From Rhizobium sullae (GTDB taxonomy: Bacteria > Pseudomonadota > Alphaproteobacteria > Rhizobiales > Rhizobiaceae), in contig NZ_CP104143.1 of NCBI RefSeq assembly GCF_025200715.1, positions 3,079,501-3,143,500 of the forward strand: 64,000 nt of DNA, written 5' to 3'. Position numbers and translations under genes: made by a program. Shown here one piece after another: positions 8,516-18,621 of this stretch. Within the stretch, counting starts at the first letter, position 1, and the number at the start of each line of letters is the position of its first letter. The notes beneath the pieces are model-generated. The model searched no databases, was not told the origin of the DNA, and saw only the letters and a program-made list of their open reading frames with translations.

Positions 8516-10000
8516 CGGCCGATAAGGCCGCCGCGGATCCACGAAAGCAGTTCCGATGACCGGCGATGTCTCGCCTCGCGCGATGTCGATCGCAAAGTGA
8601 CGAAGGCCGCGCTCGCGAATATTCAGCGCCGCTATGGCATTGAGCAACGACCGCTTCGCCGCTTCCATGTCTCTTACGGCATCGGCCGTCGCGTCGAGAT
8701 GCTCGGCAATCAGCCGGTGGCGAAGCGACGTTATCGCCTGCCGCTGAGGAGCGCTTTCCGCCTCGATCGCCAGGTCGCATTCGGTATCAAGCCCCTCCGA
8801 CCGATTGTTGAGGTTCGATGAGCCGATGCGGATGAAACGGTCGTCGACAATGATAAGCTTCGAATGGATGACGATCTCCTGCTCGCCGCCCTTCCCGTCC
8901 GGCACTACCGCGTACATCACGTGCAGCCGGTCATAGCGGTCGAGGCGCTTCAGCCTGCGGATCAGCCGGTCGCGGTTATGGCCCATCATCAGTTTTTCGA
9001 TCAGTCCGTGCGAACGCTTCGTGACCAGAACCGCAATCTCCGGGCCATCGGCCTCCTTGAGGCGTTTCGCGATCACCCTCGCCACGCCGAAGGAGGCAAG
9101 ATACTGGGTCTCGATATAGACGTAGTTCCTTGCGCTGTTTATGGCATCGCGCGTCAGCCGGAAGGCTTCGAAGCGCCCGCGTTTACCGATCAGTCCGGGC
9201 TCGGTGAGAGCAATCGCCGCCGTCACCTTCTCCATTTCCGGAGGGAATGTATGCGGCCATGGCACGCCGCTCTCCGGAGCGGGCTCGATTGGCTTGCCGG
9301 TCGCTTGCTTCCACCGCCGCCGGCACACGTCGCCGATCAGCCGGGCAACGCTGCCCGAGACCATCGATTGTATATCGTGAACAGGATCGTATGGCACGCC
9401 GTCGGGAGCTTTTCGAAGGGGGTTGTCGGCGCGATGGTCCGGCTCGTCCCAGCGCCGGGCGGTCAGGTCTACACCACCGAGGAACCCAATGCTGTCATCA
9501 ACGGAAACCAGTTTCTGATGGTGGCAGCCACGCAAAGGATGGCTCAGATCGAAACGCAGGCTGATCTGCGGATGTGTAGAGAAGCCGCTTCCTTTAAACA
9601 GCTTCAAAGATTTGCCGGAATAAACCGGTCCCATGCCCCAGATCAATATCCGGATCTGCAGCCCTGGATTGTCATCGGCAAGCGTCAGCAGAAGTTCGCC
9701 GAGCGTCTCCGGGTTTTGATCTGGTTTCAGCCGGATGTCGAGATCAAGATCCCAGCCGATGATCCAGATCGAATGCCTCGCCTGCCGCAGCACCTCATCG
9801 AGCGCCGCGAAATAGGCAGCGCCATCAATGAGAAAAGCCACCTTATCCGCTTTGCCAGTTCGCCAGACGTTCCGTCCCTTGCGGATAATGCCGCCCGGAA
9901 TAGCCGGAAGAGCGGGCCGGCCCCGGCGCGCGACCGTCGTGATATAATCAATTGCTTTGGTTGTCTTATGGTTATCGGATGCGGCTCGAAAGTCGGTCAT
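8465..10000 (-). CDS. Phospholipase D family protein (cardiolipin synthase ClsB-like)
   Basis: Phosphatidyltransferase or phosphodiesterase with two HKD active-site motifs: HHQKLVSVDD in the first half and IHSKLIIVDD in the second. Length is 511 residues, and no obvious N-terminal membrane anchor is seen, unlike ClsA. ClsB (YbhO) of E. coli is the nearest named relative by architecture and by neighbours. ClsB-type enzymes join phosphatidyl groups to make cardiolipin. It converges on the YbhN-like gene with a 51-base tail-to-tail overlap, so antisense interference between the two is possible. Confidence 0.87.
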   Translation of the reverse strand: MTDFRAASDNHKTTKAIDYITTVARRGRPALPAIPGGIIRKGRNVWRTGKADKVAFLIDGAAYFAALDEVLRQARHSIWIIGWDLDLDIRLKPDQNPETLGELLLTLADDNPGLQIRILIWGMGPVYSGKSLKLFKGSGFSTHPQISLRFDLSHPLRGCHHQKLVSVDDSIGFLGGVDLTARRWDEPDHRADNPLRKAPDGVPYDPVHDIQSMVSGSVARLIGDVCRRRWKQATGKPIEPAPESGVPWPHTFPPEMEKVTAAIALTEPGLIGKRGRFEAFRLTRDAINSARNYVYIETQYLASFGVARVIAKRLKEADGPEIAVLVTKRSHGLIEKLMMGHNRDRLIRRLKRLDRYDRLHVMYAVVPDGKGGEQEIVIHSKLIIVDDRFIRIGSSNLNNRSEGLDTECDLAIEAESAPQRQAITSLRHRLIAEHLDATADAVRDMEAAKRSLLNAIAALNIRERGLRHFAIDIARGETSPVIGTAFVDPRRPYRPLQKLRLRVSRLLRAIF

Positions 10001-10191
10001 TCGCTGTCCAACGCCTTGAATTTATGCGCTGGAAACGTCCGAAACAGGTGGCTTGTTCCCGGATCGAGCAAAGCACCGGTTGTTTATCCTGATGCCGCCG
10101 CAATCTGTTCGATGCGATGAACGTCGCTAAAATCCGCTTTGCCGCAACAAGGCATTTGACGCATTGCTAAGGCATCAGGGAGGGATTCATC

Positions 10192-10959
10192 ATGCGCCAA
10201 TACTCAGCCTGCATTGAATGGCTGTTCGTCGAACCCGGTGACCGTTTCGAAGACCGCATCTATCGTGCCAAGAGGGCCGGTTTGCCGGCAATCGAGTTCT
10301 GGCGTTGGACGAACAAGGATCTCGGCGCGATTTCCACTACCCTCAAGCAAACCGGCCTTGCCGTATCCAGTATTGTAACAGAACCGATGATTCCGTTGAC
10401 AGATTCCGCCAACAAGGAAAAGTGGCTAGAAGGACTGGCCGCTTCGGTCAAAGCCGCACAGCAGATCGGCGCTCCCATCCTCATTGCACAGGCAGGTGAC
10501 GATCTCCCCGGCCGCTCGCGGCAGGAGCAGCGCCTTGCGCTGACGGACGCGCTGCGTGCCGGCGCCGATATTCTGAAGGGCACGGGCGTGCGCCTCGGCG
10601 TCGAGCCACTGAATACCCGCATCGACCATATCGGCCATTTTCTGGAATCCACCCGAGAAGGCCTCGACATCGCCGACGAGGTCGAGCGCCCCGAAATCGG
10701 GATCGTATACGATATCTACCATTCGGCCGTGATGGATGAGCGAACGGAGGATGTGATCGGCGACCGGATTTCGCGCGTGTTCCATGTCCACGTCGCGGAT
10801 CACCCGGGCCGTAACGAACCCGGCTCCGGCCGCATCGATCTGCCGCATCGCCTCAACTGGCTATTTGCGGAAGGGTATGAAGGAAGCGTGGGGCTGGAGT
10901 ACAAACCCTGGCTGTTGAGCGCGGCGGCCGTCAGGAATGCAATCGGCGCGCTTTCATAG
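10192..10959 (+). CDS. Hydroxypyruvate isomerase-like TIM-barrel protein
   Basis: Sugar isomerase/epimerase family protein of 255 residues, cytoplasmic. Family motifs: GVEPLNTRIDH (metal-ligand Glu), VYDIYHSAVMD, and HVHVADHPGRNEPGSG near the C terminus, as in Hyi and OtnI proteins that interconvert hydroxypyruvate and tartronate semialdehyde or similar keto-acids. The ATG at 10192 follows AGGGAGGG. It stands alone and ends against the glycerol operon with a shared terminator hairpin between. The exact substrate is not fixed. Confidence 0.85.
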   Translation: MRQYSACIEWLFVEPGDRFEDRIYRAKRAGLPAIEFWRWTNKDLGAISTTLKQTGLAVSSIVTEPMIPLTDSANKEKWLEGLAASVKAAQQIGAPILIAQAGDDLPGRSRQEQRLALTDALRAGADILKGTGVRLGVEPLNTRIDHIGHFLESTREGLDIADEVERPEIGIVYDIYHSAVMDERTEDVIGDRISRVFHVHVADHPGRNEPGSGRIDLPHRLNWLFAEGYEGSVGLEYKPWLLSAAAVRNAIGALS

Positions 10960-10998
10960 AGACGCCATGCGCACGAATATGGCCGCAATAGCACTTGC

Positions 10999-11035
10999 GG
11001 AGCGGGCCGGAAGCCTCGTTCTTCCGGCCCGCTCC
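10999..11035. terminator. Bidirectional terminator hairpin between convergent genes
   Basis: Perfect 15-bp arms (GGAGCGGGCCGGAAG and its complement) around a 7-base loop. It is placed 40 bases after the isomerase stop and 10 bases beyond the last glycerol gene. T-runs are absent on both sides, but the position and stem strength make a shared terminator the simplest reading. Confidence 0.7.
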
Positions 11036-11045
11036 CCGATGACGA

Positions 11046-12770
11046 TCAGTTCGACTGCCAGCTCTTGACCAGTTCGTCGTAATTGACCGTTACCGGCTTC
11101 TCTTTCTCGTTCTCGACCTTCAATTGCGGAGCGAGGTTGCCCTTGGCGACGGCATCCTTGTTCCAGTATTCGAGATCCTGCTCTTCGGCGAGCTTCGGGC
11201 CGATATCGCCCTGGACGCCGGCGCGTTCCAGGCGCTGCAGTACCTTTTCCTGCTCGGCGCAAAGCGAGTCCATGGCTTCCTGCGCGGTCTTAGCGCCCGA
11301 CGACGCATCGCCGATCGCCTGCCACCAAAGCTGTGCCAGCTTCGGATAGTCCGGCACGTTCGTACCGGTCGGCGACCACTGCACGCGGGCCGGCGAGCGA
11401 TAGAACTCGATCAGACCGCCGAGCTCAGGCGCGCGCTTCGTGAAGCTGTCGTGCCGGATGGAGCTTTCGCGGATGAGCGTCAGACCCACATGGCTCTTCT
11501 TCACGTCGACGGTCTTCGACGTCACGAACTGCGCGTAAAGCCATGCTGCTTTCGCACGGTCTTCCGGAGTCGACTTCATGAGCGTCCAGGAACCGACGTC
11601 CTGATAGCCGAGCTTCATGCCGTTCTTCCAGTAGACGCCGTGCGGCGACGGAGCCATACGCCACTTTGGCGTGCCGTCCTCGTTGACAACCGGCAGGCCT
11701 TTCTTGACGGCATCCGCCGTAAACGCCGTGTACCAGAAGATCTGCTGCGCGATATTGCCCTGGGCCGGAACCGGGCCGGACTCCGAGAAGGTCATGCCCT
11801 GTGCTTCCGGCGGCGCGTAGGCCTTCAGCCAATCGAGATACTTGGAAATCGAGTAGACCGCAGCCGGGCCGTTGGTGTCGCCGCCGCGGGCAACGCAGGA
11901 ACCGACAGGACGCGAATTCTCGTCGACCTTGATGCCCCATTCGTCGACCGGCAAGCCGTTCGGAATGCCCTTGTCGCCATTGCCGGCCATGGAGAGCCAT
12001 GCGTCCGTGAACCGCCATCCGAGCGACGGGTCTTTCTTGCCGTAGTCCATGTGGCCGAAGACCTTCTTGCCGTCGATTTCACGGCCGGTGAAGAATTCGG
12101 CGATGTCCTCGTAAGCCGACCAGTTGACGGGCACGCCGAGATCGTAGCCGTACTTCGCCTTGAAGTCGGCCTTGTTCTTCTCGTCGTTGAACCAGTCGTA
12201 GCGGAACCAGTAAAGGTTCGCGAACTGCTGGTCGGGAAGCTGGTAGAGCTTCTTGTCCGGCGCGGTCGTGAACGAGGTGCCGATGAAGTCGGCGATGTCG
12301 AGGCCAGGATTGGTAACGTCCTTGCCTTCGTTTGCCATCCAGTCCGTCAGGTTACGCACCTGCTGATAGCGCCAATGGGTGCCGATCAGGTCGGAGTCGT
12401 TGACGTAGGCGTCATAGATGTTTTCGCCCGACTGCATCTGCGTCTGCAGTTTTTCAACGACGTCGCCTTCGCCGATGAGATCGTGGGCGATCTTGATGCC
12501 GGTGATAGCGGTAAAGGCCGGTGCCAGTACCTTCGATTCATATTCGTGCGTGGTGATCGTTTCGGAGACGACCTTGATGTCCATGCCGGCGAAAGGCTTT
12601 GCCGCATCAACGAACCACTGCATTTCCTTTTCCTGGTCCGCGCGGGGAAGCGTCGATAAATCGCCGACTTCCTTGTCCAGAAAGGCCTTTGCTTCATCCA
12701 TGCCGGCATAGGCGGAGCCCGCCATGGCCAGCAAGATGCCTGCTGTTGTCGCTAGTAAATGCCGTCGCAT
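11046..12770 (-). CDS. glpV: Glycerol ABC transporter substrate-binding protein GlpV
   Basis: Periplasmic binding protein of the rhizobial glycerol importer. The ATG at 12770 follows GGGAGG and opens a signal peptide (MRRHLLATTAGILLAMAGSAYA). The mature protein is long at 574 residues in all; standard sugar binders are near 420, but this size is expected for GlpV. Segments such as ETITTHEYESKVLAPAF and DLIGEGDVVEKLQTQMQ match a family 1 binder. It is the last gene of the operon, which is unusual because binding proteins usually lead, and it is followed by the shared terminator. Confidence 0.9.
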   Translation of the reverse strand: MRRHLLATTAGILLAMAGSAYAGMDEAKAFLDKEVGDLSTLPRADQEKEMQWFVDAAKPFAGMDIKVVSETITTHEYESKVLAPAFTAITGIKIAHDLIGEGDVVEKLQTQMQSGENIYDAYVNDSDLIGTHWRYQQVRNLTDWMANEGKDVTNPGLDIADFIGTSFTTAPDKKLYQLPDQQFANLYWFRYDWFNDEKNKADFKAKYGYDLGVPVNWSAYEDIAEFFTGREIDGKKVFGHMDYGKKDPSLGWRFTDAWLSMAGNGDKGIPNGLPVDEWGIKVDENSRPVGSCVARGGDTNGPAAVYSISKYLDWLKAYAPPEAQGMTFSESGPVPAQGNIAQQIFWYTAFTADAVKKGLPVVNEDGTPKWRMAPSPHGVYWKNGMKLGYQDVGSWTLMKSTPEDRAKAAWLYAQFVTSKTVDVKKSHVGLTLIRESSIRHDSFTKRAPELGGLIEFYRSPARVQWSPTGTNVPDYPKLAQLWWQAIGDASSGAKTAQEAMDSLCAEQEKVLQRLERAGVQGDIGPKLAEEQDLEYWNKDAVAKGNLAPQLKVENEKEKPVTVNYDELVKSWQSN

Positions 12771-12849
12771 AATATCCTCCCAGGGTTTGCGATTGCAGTC
12801 TTCACGTCTCAGGCGGCCAGTACCCCCAGCCATCTGTATTACCCTGCCG

Positions 12850-13131
12850 TCACACGTAGCGGAACACGCCTATGGCGTAGACTACGGCGAGGGCAAGTGC
12901 CCACCACAGGTTGGGCCCGACAAGGCCCAGCCATGCGAGATGAATGAATGCTGCACCGAGCAGCGAAATGAAGAGCCGGTCCCCGCGTGTCGTTTCGAAA
13001 CGCAGCACGCCGACCCGCGGCGAGCCTCCCGGCGCAAAATACTCCCATACACTCATGCCAATCAGCAGCACGAGGATCGTCAGGAAGAATAGTGCCGTGG
13101 GTAGCGTCCACGCCATCCAGGAAAAATTCAT
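12850..13131 (-). CDS. glpU: Small membrane protein GlpU (DUF2160 type)
   Basis: 93 residues with three hydrophobic stretches, at roughly residues 7-27, 52-70 and 74-90. In the R. leguminosarum glycerol operon a DUF2160-like gene sits at this place between glpQ and glpV and is called glpU. Its job is not established; an accessory subunit of the importer membrane complex is the natural guess. It lies 12 bases after glpQ, and 79 bases separate it from glpV. Confidence 0.85.
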   Translation of the reverse strand: MNFSWMAWTLPTALFFLTILVLLIGMSVWEYFAPGGSPRVGVLRFETTRGDRLFISLLGAAFIHLAWLGLVGPNLWWALALAVVYAIGVFRYV

Positions 13132-13143
13132 GCCGATCTCCCC

Positions 13144-13971
13144 TCAAACGCGTCCAAGAGCAAAGCCCTTGGCGATGTAGTTCCTGACAAAATAAATGAC
13201 GAGCGCGCCCGGCACGATCGTCAGCACACCGGCAGCAGCCAGCACGCCCCAATCCATGCCGGCCGCTGAAACCGTGCGCGTCATGATCGCCGAGATCGGC
13301 TTTGCGGCCGTAGTCGTCAGCGTGCGGGCAAGCAGCAATTCGACCCACGAAAACATGAAGCAGAAGAAGGCTGCGACACCGATCCCGCTTGCGATCAGCG
13401 GCATGAAGATCTTCACGAAGAAGCGCGGGAACGAGTAGCCGTCGATATAGGCCGTCTCGTCGATTTCCTTTGGCACGCCCGACATGAAGCCTTCCAGGAT
13501 CCAGACCGCCAGCGGCACGTTGAAGAGGCAATGCGCTAGAGCAACGGCGACATGCGTGTCGATGAGGCCGAACGCCGAATAGAGCTGGAAGAAAGGGAGC
13601 GCGAAGACGGCGGGTGGCGCCATCCTGTTCGTCAGCAGCCAGAAGAACAGATGCTTGTCGCCGAGAAAACGGTAGCGGGAGAAGGCGTAGGCCGCCGGCA
13701 GCGCCGCAAGCACCGAGATCACCGTGTTCATCGCGACGTAGATGATGGAATTGATATACCCATTATACCAGGAAGGATCGGTAAAGATCACCCGGTAGTT
13801 CCTGAGCGTCGGATTCTGCGGCCAGAGCGAGAAGACGCCGGTGATTTCGGCATTCTCCTTGAAGCTCATATTGATAAGCCAATAGATCGGCAGCAGGAGA
13901 AAGATGATGTAGATCGTCGAGACAACCCAGGAGAAGTTGCCGGCTGGCTTGTATTTCATCGTCGTTTCCAT
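13144..13971 (-). CDS. glpQ: Glycerol ABC transporter permease GlpQ
   Basis: Inner-membrane permease of 275 residues starting at the ATG at 13971, which has GGGGAGGG upstream. The open frame reaches further back but only through the coding sequence of glpP. The first span lies at about residues 15-38, and the EAA-like loop reads KEIDETAYIDGYSFPRFFV, a looser match than in GlpP. A 14-base gap from glpP shows operon coupling. Not to be confused with the enterobacterial GlpQ phosphodiesterase, which shares only the name. Confidence 0.9.
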   Translation of the reverse strand: METTMKYKPAGNFSWVVSTIYIIFLLLPIYWLINMSFKENAEITGVFSLWPQNPTLRNYRVIFTDPSWYNGYINSIIYVAMNTVISVLAALPAAYAFSRYRFLGDKHLFFWLLTNRMAPPAVFALPFFQLYSAFGLIDTHVAVALAHCLFNVPLAVWILEGFMSGVPKEIDETAYIDGYSFPRFFVKIFMPLIASGIGVAAFFCFMFSWVELLLARTLTTTAAKPISAIMTRTVSAAGMDWGVLAAAGVLTIVPGALVIYFVRNYIAKGFALGRV

Positions 13972-13985
13972 GGCCCTCCCCTTTC

Positions 13986-14852
<867 letters not shown>

Positions 14853-14854
14853 GA

Positions 14855-15925
14855 TCAGCCCTCCCTGCCGACACGCCACGAACCGGCGTAGATGCTGATC
14901 GCATCCGGATCGAAGCTGACGCGCGCATCCGCTGGAATTTCAACATCTTCCGGCACGACGATCGCAATCGGCTGATCCGCAAACCGCGCTCGAACGATCT
15001 TTTGCCTGCCGATATCCTCGACCTTCGAAATCGAAACGGGCATCCCCTCGCGGCCGAGACGGATGAATTCGGGGCGGATGCCAAGTTCGATCTTGACCGC
15101 ACCATCCGTTTTCGGTGCATAGCCGAGATTGATCGTCTCGCTGCCGACTTTCACGAGATTGCCTGAAACCTCTGCCGGCATCACGTTCATGCCCGGCGAA
15201 CCGATGAAATAGCCGACAAAGGTGTGGCTCGGGCGTTCGAAAAGTTCGGCCGGCGTGCCGATCTGCACGATTTCTCCCTCATACATGACGACAACCTTTT
15301 CGGCGAAGGTCAGCGCCTCCGTCTGGTCATGCGTCACATAGACCATCGTGAAACCGAACTGCTTGTGCAGCCGCTTCAATTGCGACCGCAGCATCCATTT
15401 CATGTGCGGATCGATGACGGTCAGTGGTTCGTCGAAGAGAATTGCATTGACGTCGTTTCGCACCAGACCGCGGCCAAGCGAAATTTTCTGTTTCTGATCG
15501 GCCGTAAGCCGCTGCGCCTTGCGTTTGGCCCAGTCCGCAAGATCGATCATGTCAAGAATTTCGCGAACGCGCCGATCGACTTCGGCCTCGGCAACGCCGC
15601 GGTTGCGGAGCGGAAAGGCGAGATTGTCGTAGACCGTCATGGTGTCGTAGATGACGGGGAACTGGAAGACCTGCGCGATGTTGCGGGCTTGCGTCGATAA
15701 CGTCGTTACGTCCTGGCCGCCGAACAGGATGCGCCCGTGCGAAGGTTGAAGCAGGCCGGAGATGATGTTGAGAAGCGTCGTCTTTCCGCATCCTGATGGT
15801 CCAAGAAGCGCATAGGCGCCGCCGTCGGTCCACTCATGATCGACTTCCTTCAACGCATAGTCCTTGTCCGTCTTCGGATTGGGTCCGTAGGCGTGGCGGA
15901 TATGGTCGAGCGTGATTCGTGCCAT
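14855..15925 (-). CDS. glpT: Glycerol ABC transporter ATPase GlpT, with degenerate signature motif
   Basis: MalK-like ATPase of 356 residues, cytoplasmic face. Walker A GPSGCGKTT (42-50), Q-loop in AQVFQFP, Walker B ILFDEP (162-167) and H-loop His199 in VTHDQ are intact. The ABC signature at 140-144 reads LTADQ where LSGGQ is expected. Its operon partner GlpS has the opposite defect, so together they should form one competent and one impaired ATP site. The gap to glpS is 9 bases. The name follows the R. leguminosarum operon and is unrelated to the glycerol-3-phosphate permease GlpT. Confidence 0.9.
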   Translation of the reverse strand: MARITLDHIRHAYGPNPKTDKDYALKEVDHEWTDGGAYALLGPSGCGKTTLLNIISGLLQPSHGRILFGGQDVTTLSTQARNIAQVFQFPVIYDTMTVYDNLAFPLRNRGVAEAEVDRRVREILDMIDLADWAKRKAQRLTADQKQKISLGRGLVRNDVNAILFDEPLTVIDPHMKWMLRSQLKRLHKQFGFTMVYVTHDQTEALTFAEKVVVMYEGEIVQIGTPAELFERPSHTFVGYFIGSPGMNVMPAEVSGNLVKVGSETINLGYAPKTDGAVKIELGIRPEFIRLGREGMPVSISKVEDIGRQKIVRARFADQPIAIVVPEDVEIPADARVSFDPDAISIYAGSWRVGREG

Positions 15926-15934
15926 TCTATCCCC

Positions 15935-17014
15935 CTATGCCGCCAGCTGCGTGGCGGCGATGGCGCGGCCGTCCTCGCCGAACGCCATCAAATGACGCGT
16001 GTCCAGGAACACGTCGATCTCCGTGTCAGGCTCGATATCGTGAATGCCGTGCGCCAGCATGACCCAACGCACGCCGCTGTAATCCACATGGATAAAGCTC
16101 TCTGAACCGGTAATTTCGGAAATCTGCGTCCTGGCGCGAAGCTTAGGCGCATCCTTGGTCTGCGGCGTTAAGGCAAGATGGTGCGGATGAAACGCGATCG
16201 TGACCGGGCCGTCCGCAATCGCCGCAAGATGTGCCGGCACCGGAATGCCGATCTGGTCATCGTGTTGGAGGCTCGCGCCTGTTTTCGAAACCGTGATGAA
16301 ATTCAGCGGCGGATCGGCAAAGATCTTGGCCGTCACCAGATCGGCGGGGCGTCGATAGATGGAAATCGTCGAACCGAATTGCGTCACGCGTCCCTGATTG
16401 AGAGTCGCGGTATTGCCGCCAAGCAGCAAGGCCTCCGAGGGTTCCGTCGTCGCATAGACGAAAATCGCACCCGATTCGGAAAATATCCTCGGCAGTTCCT
16501 GGCGCAGTTCTTCGCGCAGCTTGTAATCGAGATTGGCAAGCGGCTCATCGAGCAGCACCAGACCTGCATTCTTGACAAGGGCGCGCGCAAGCGCCGTTCG
16601 CTGCTGCTGCCCGCCCGACAGATTGAGCGGAGTGCGCTCGAGATAGGGTGTCAGTTTCAGGAGGTCGGCAGCCTTGCGTACTTCCGCGTCGATCGTTTTC
16701 GCGTCCCGGCCAGCGATCCTGAGCGGCGAGGCGATATTCTCATAGACCGTCAATGCGGGGTAATTGATGAATTGCTGGTAGACCATCGCGACTTTGCGCT
16801 TCTGCACCGGCACGCCGGTCACATCGGCACCGTCGAAATGGATGGAGCCGCTGGTTGGACGGTCAAGTCCAGCCATGAGACGCATCAGCGATGTCTTGCC
16901 GGAGAGCGTCGGTCCAAGCAGGACGTTCAGCGTACCCCTTTCAAGTGTCAGATCGGTCGGGTGAATATGGTATTCGCCACCCACCATCTTGGCGGCATTC
17001 CGCAGTTCAAGCAT
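15935..17014 (-). CDS. glpS: Glycerol ABC transporter ATPase GlpS, lacking the H-loop histidine
   Basis: Second ATPase of the importer, 359 residues. Walker A GPTLSGKTS (34-42), signature LSGGQ (132-136) and Walker B LVLLDEP (152-158) are canonical. The H-loop region reads YATTEPSEAL, so the histidine of VTHDQ is replaced by Thr190. It follows glpD after 42 bases. Pairing with GlpT is inferred from their adjacency and from complementary motif losses; a GlpS homodimer would lack the H-loop histidine at both sites. Confidence 0.9.
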   Translation of the reverse strand: MLELRNAAKMVGGEYHIHPTDLTLERGTLNVLLGPTLSGKTSLMRLMAGLDRPTSGSIHFDGADVTGVPVQKRKVAMVYQQFINYPALTVYENIASPLRIAGRDAKTIDAEVRKAADLLKLTPYLERTPLNLSGGQQQRTALARALVKNAGLVLLDEPLANLDYKLREELRQELPRIFSESGAIFVYATTEPSEALLLGGNTATLNQGRVTQFGSTISIYRRPADLVTAKIFADPPLNFITVSKTGASLQHDDQIGIPVPAHLAAIADGPVTIAFHPHHLALTPQTKDAPKLRARTQISEITGSESFIHVDYSGVRWVMLAHGIHDIEPDTEIDVFLDTRHLMAFGEDGRAIAATQLAA

Positions 17015-17056
17015 TCCGGTTCCCGTGCCTCCTCACGACGGGGACGACATGCCGCT

Positions 17057-18574
17057 TCATCCCGCAAGGTTCGCAGGGATCACGGCCATGTACTCCTCCA
17101 ATTTCTGTACCTCATCCGCTGATAGATATAGCCCCTTCTTCGTCCTGCGCCACAGGATGTCTTGAGCCGTGACGGCCCATTCGGTACGGACGAGATAGCG
17201 GACCTCGGCCTCGTAGAGATCGGAACCGAAACAGCGGCCGAGATCAGCGATGGATTTCGCCTGTCCGAGCAGCTCGGTGGCCCGGGTGCCGTAGCGGCGG
17301 GTAAGCCGGCGGGCATGGACCTCTGCCAGGAACGGATAGTTGGCCCGCAGCCTGTTCACCTCCGCCGCATAGCCTTCGACCGGAAAATCGCCGCCCGGCA
17401 GATGACTCTTTGCCGTCCAGGGGCGCCCCTTGGCGCCGATCGTCTCGCCGATCTTCTCCAGCGCGTGCTCCGACAGCCGCCGGTAAGTGGTCAGCTTGCC
17501 GCCGAAGACATTGAGCAGCGGTGCCTCGTCCGCTCCACCCTCGAGCTTCAGCACATAGTCGCGCGTAGCCTCCTGCGCCTTCGAGGCGCCGTCGTCATAG
17601 AGCGGACGAACTGCTGAATAGCTCCAGACGATGTCTTCCGGATGCACTGGCGCCTGGAAATACTCGCTGGCGGCGGCGCAGAGATAGCCGGTCTCCTCGT
17701 CAGAGATCCGCACATCCTGCGGATCGCCGGTGTAGTCGCGGTCGGTGGTGCCGATCAGCGTGAAGTCATCCTCATAGGGAATGGCGAAGATGATGCGGTT
17801 GTCGGGGTTCTGAAAGAAATAGGCGCGAGGGCCTTCGAACTTCTTCCTGACGACAATGTGGCTGCCCTGCACCAGTCGCACATGCCGGGCCTCGGTTTCG
17901 CCCAGGGCTGCACGCAGCACCTGATCGACCCAGGGACCGGCAGCATTGACCAGCATGCGGGCCTGATGCCGGTTGGTCTCGCCGGTCTGCATGTCGCAGG
18001 TGTCGATTTCCCATAGGCCGTTCTTACGGCGCACCGCCTCCACCTTGGTGCGCGGCAAAATCAGCGCCCCACGGTCGGCCGCGTCGCGGGCGTTGAGCAC
18101 CACCAGGCGGGCATCGTCGACCCAGCCATCGGAATATTCGAAGGCCTTGGCAAACACCGGCTTCAGCGGCCGGCCCGCTGGATCGCGGCGCAGGTTCAGC
18201 ACGGCGGTCGGCGGCAAAAGCTTGCGGCCGCCGAGATGGTCATAGAAGAACAGCCCAAGCCGGATCAGCCAGGCCGGCCGGATACCGCCCTTGTGATAGG
18301 GCAGCACGAAGCGCAGCGGCCAGATGATGTGCGGCGCCATGGCCCACAAGATCTCGCGCTCCATCAGCGATTCGCGCACCAGCCGGAACTCGTAGTGCTC
18401 GAGATAGCGTAGGCCCCCATGGATCAGCTTCGTCGCCCCGGATGACGTCCCGGAGGCAAAGTCGCCCATCTCCGCCAGCGCCACCGAATAGCCGCGCCCA
18501 ACAGCATCCCGGCAAATGCCGCAGCCGTTGATCCCACCGCCTATCACGAAGAGGTCGTGATATGTTTGGCCCAC
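17057..18574 (-). CDS. glpD: Glycerol-3-phosphate dehydrogenase GlpD (FAD-dependent)
   Basis: Oxidises glycerol-3-phosphate to dihydroxyacetone phosphate and passes electrons to the quinone pool from the membrane surface. The FAD-binding motif GGGINGCGICRDA lies near residues 12-24, followed by the family stretch SGTSSGATKLIHGGLRYLE. Length is 505 residues, normal for aerobic GlpD. The start is a GTG at 18574 with GGGGAGGGG about five bases upstream. It leads the operon glpDSTPQUV. No glycerol kinase or glpR gene lies in the window, so the kinase must be supplied elsewhere. Confidence 0.95.
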   Translation of the reverse strand: MGQTYHDLFVIGGGINGCGICRDAVGRGYSVALAEMGDFASGTSSGATKLIHGGLRYLEHYEFRLVRESLMEREILWAMAPHIIWPLRFVLPYHKGGIRPAWLIRLGLFFYDHLGGRKLLPPTAVLNLRRDPAGRPLKPVFAKAFEYSDGWVDDARLVVLNARDAADRGALILPRTKVEAVRRKNGLWEIDTCDMQTGETNRHQARMLVNAAGPWVDQVLRAALGETEARHVRLVQGSHIVVRKKFEGPRAYFFQNPDNRIIFAIPYEDDFTLIGTTDRDYTGDPQDVRISDEETGYLCAAASEYFQAPVHPEDIVWSYSAVRPLYDDGASKAQEATRDYVLKLEGGADEAPLLNVFGGKLTTYRRLSEHALEKIGETIGAKGRPWTAKSHLPGGDFPVEGYAAEVNRLRANYPFLAEVHARRLTRRYGTRATELLGQAKSIADLGRCFGSDLYEAEVRYLVRTEWAVTAQDILWRRTKKGLYLSADEVQKLEEYMAVIPANLAG

Positions 18575-18621
18575 TTTAACCCCTCCCCGTGTGCCGGATT
18601 CGATTTGCGTCGAGCGCGCAA

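Noticed and set aside
8864..10120. Long open frame (418 codons) on the plus strand opposite the phospholipase D gene
   Set aside because: It mirrors the codon pattern of a gene with two clear HKD motifs, has no ribosome site and no recognisable domain.
11124..12659. 511-codon open frame on the plus strand opposite glpV
   Set aside because: High-G+C antisense artefact; the minus-strand reading has a signal peptide, a ribosome site and operon context.
16178..17122. 314-codon open frame opposite glpS
   Set aside because: Runs antisense across the Walker and signature motifs of glpS and has no start signal.
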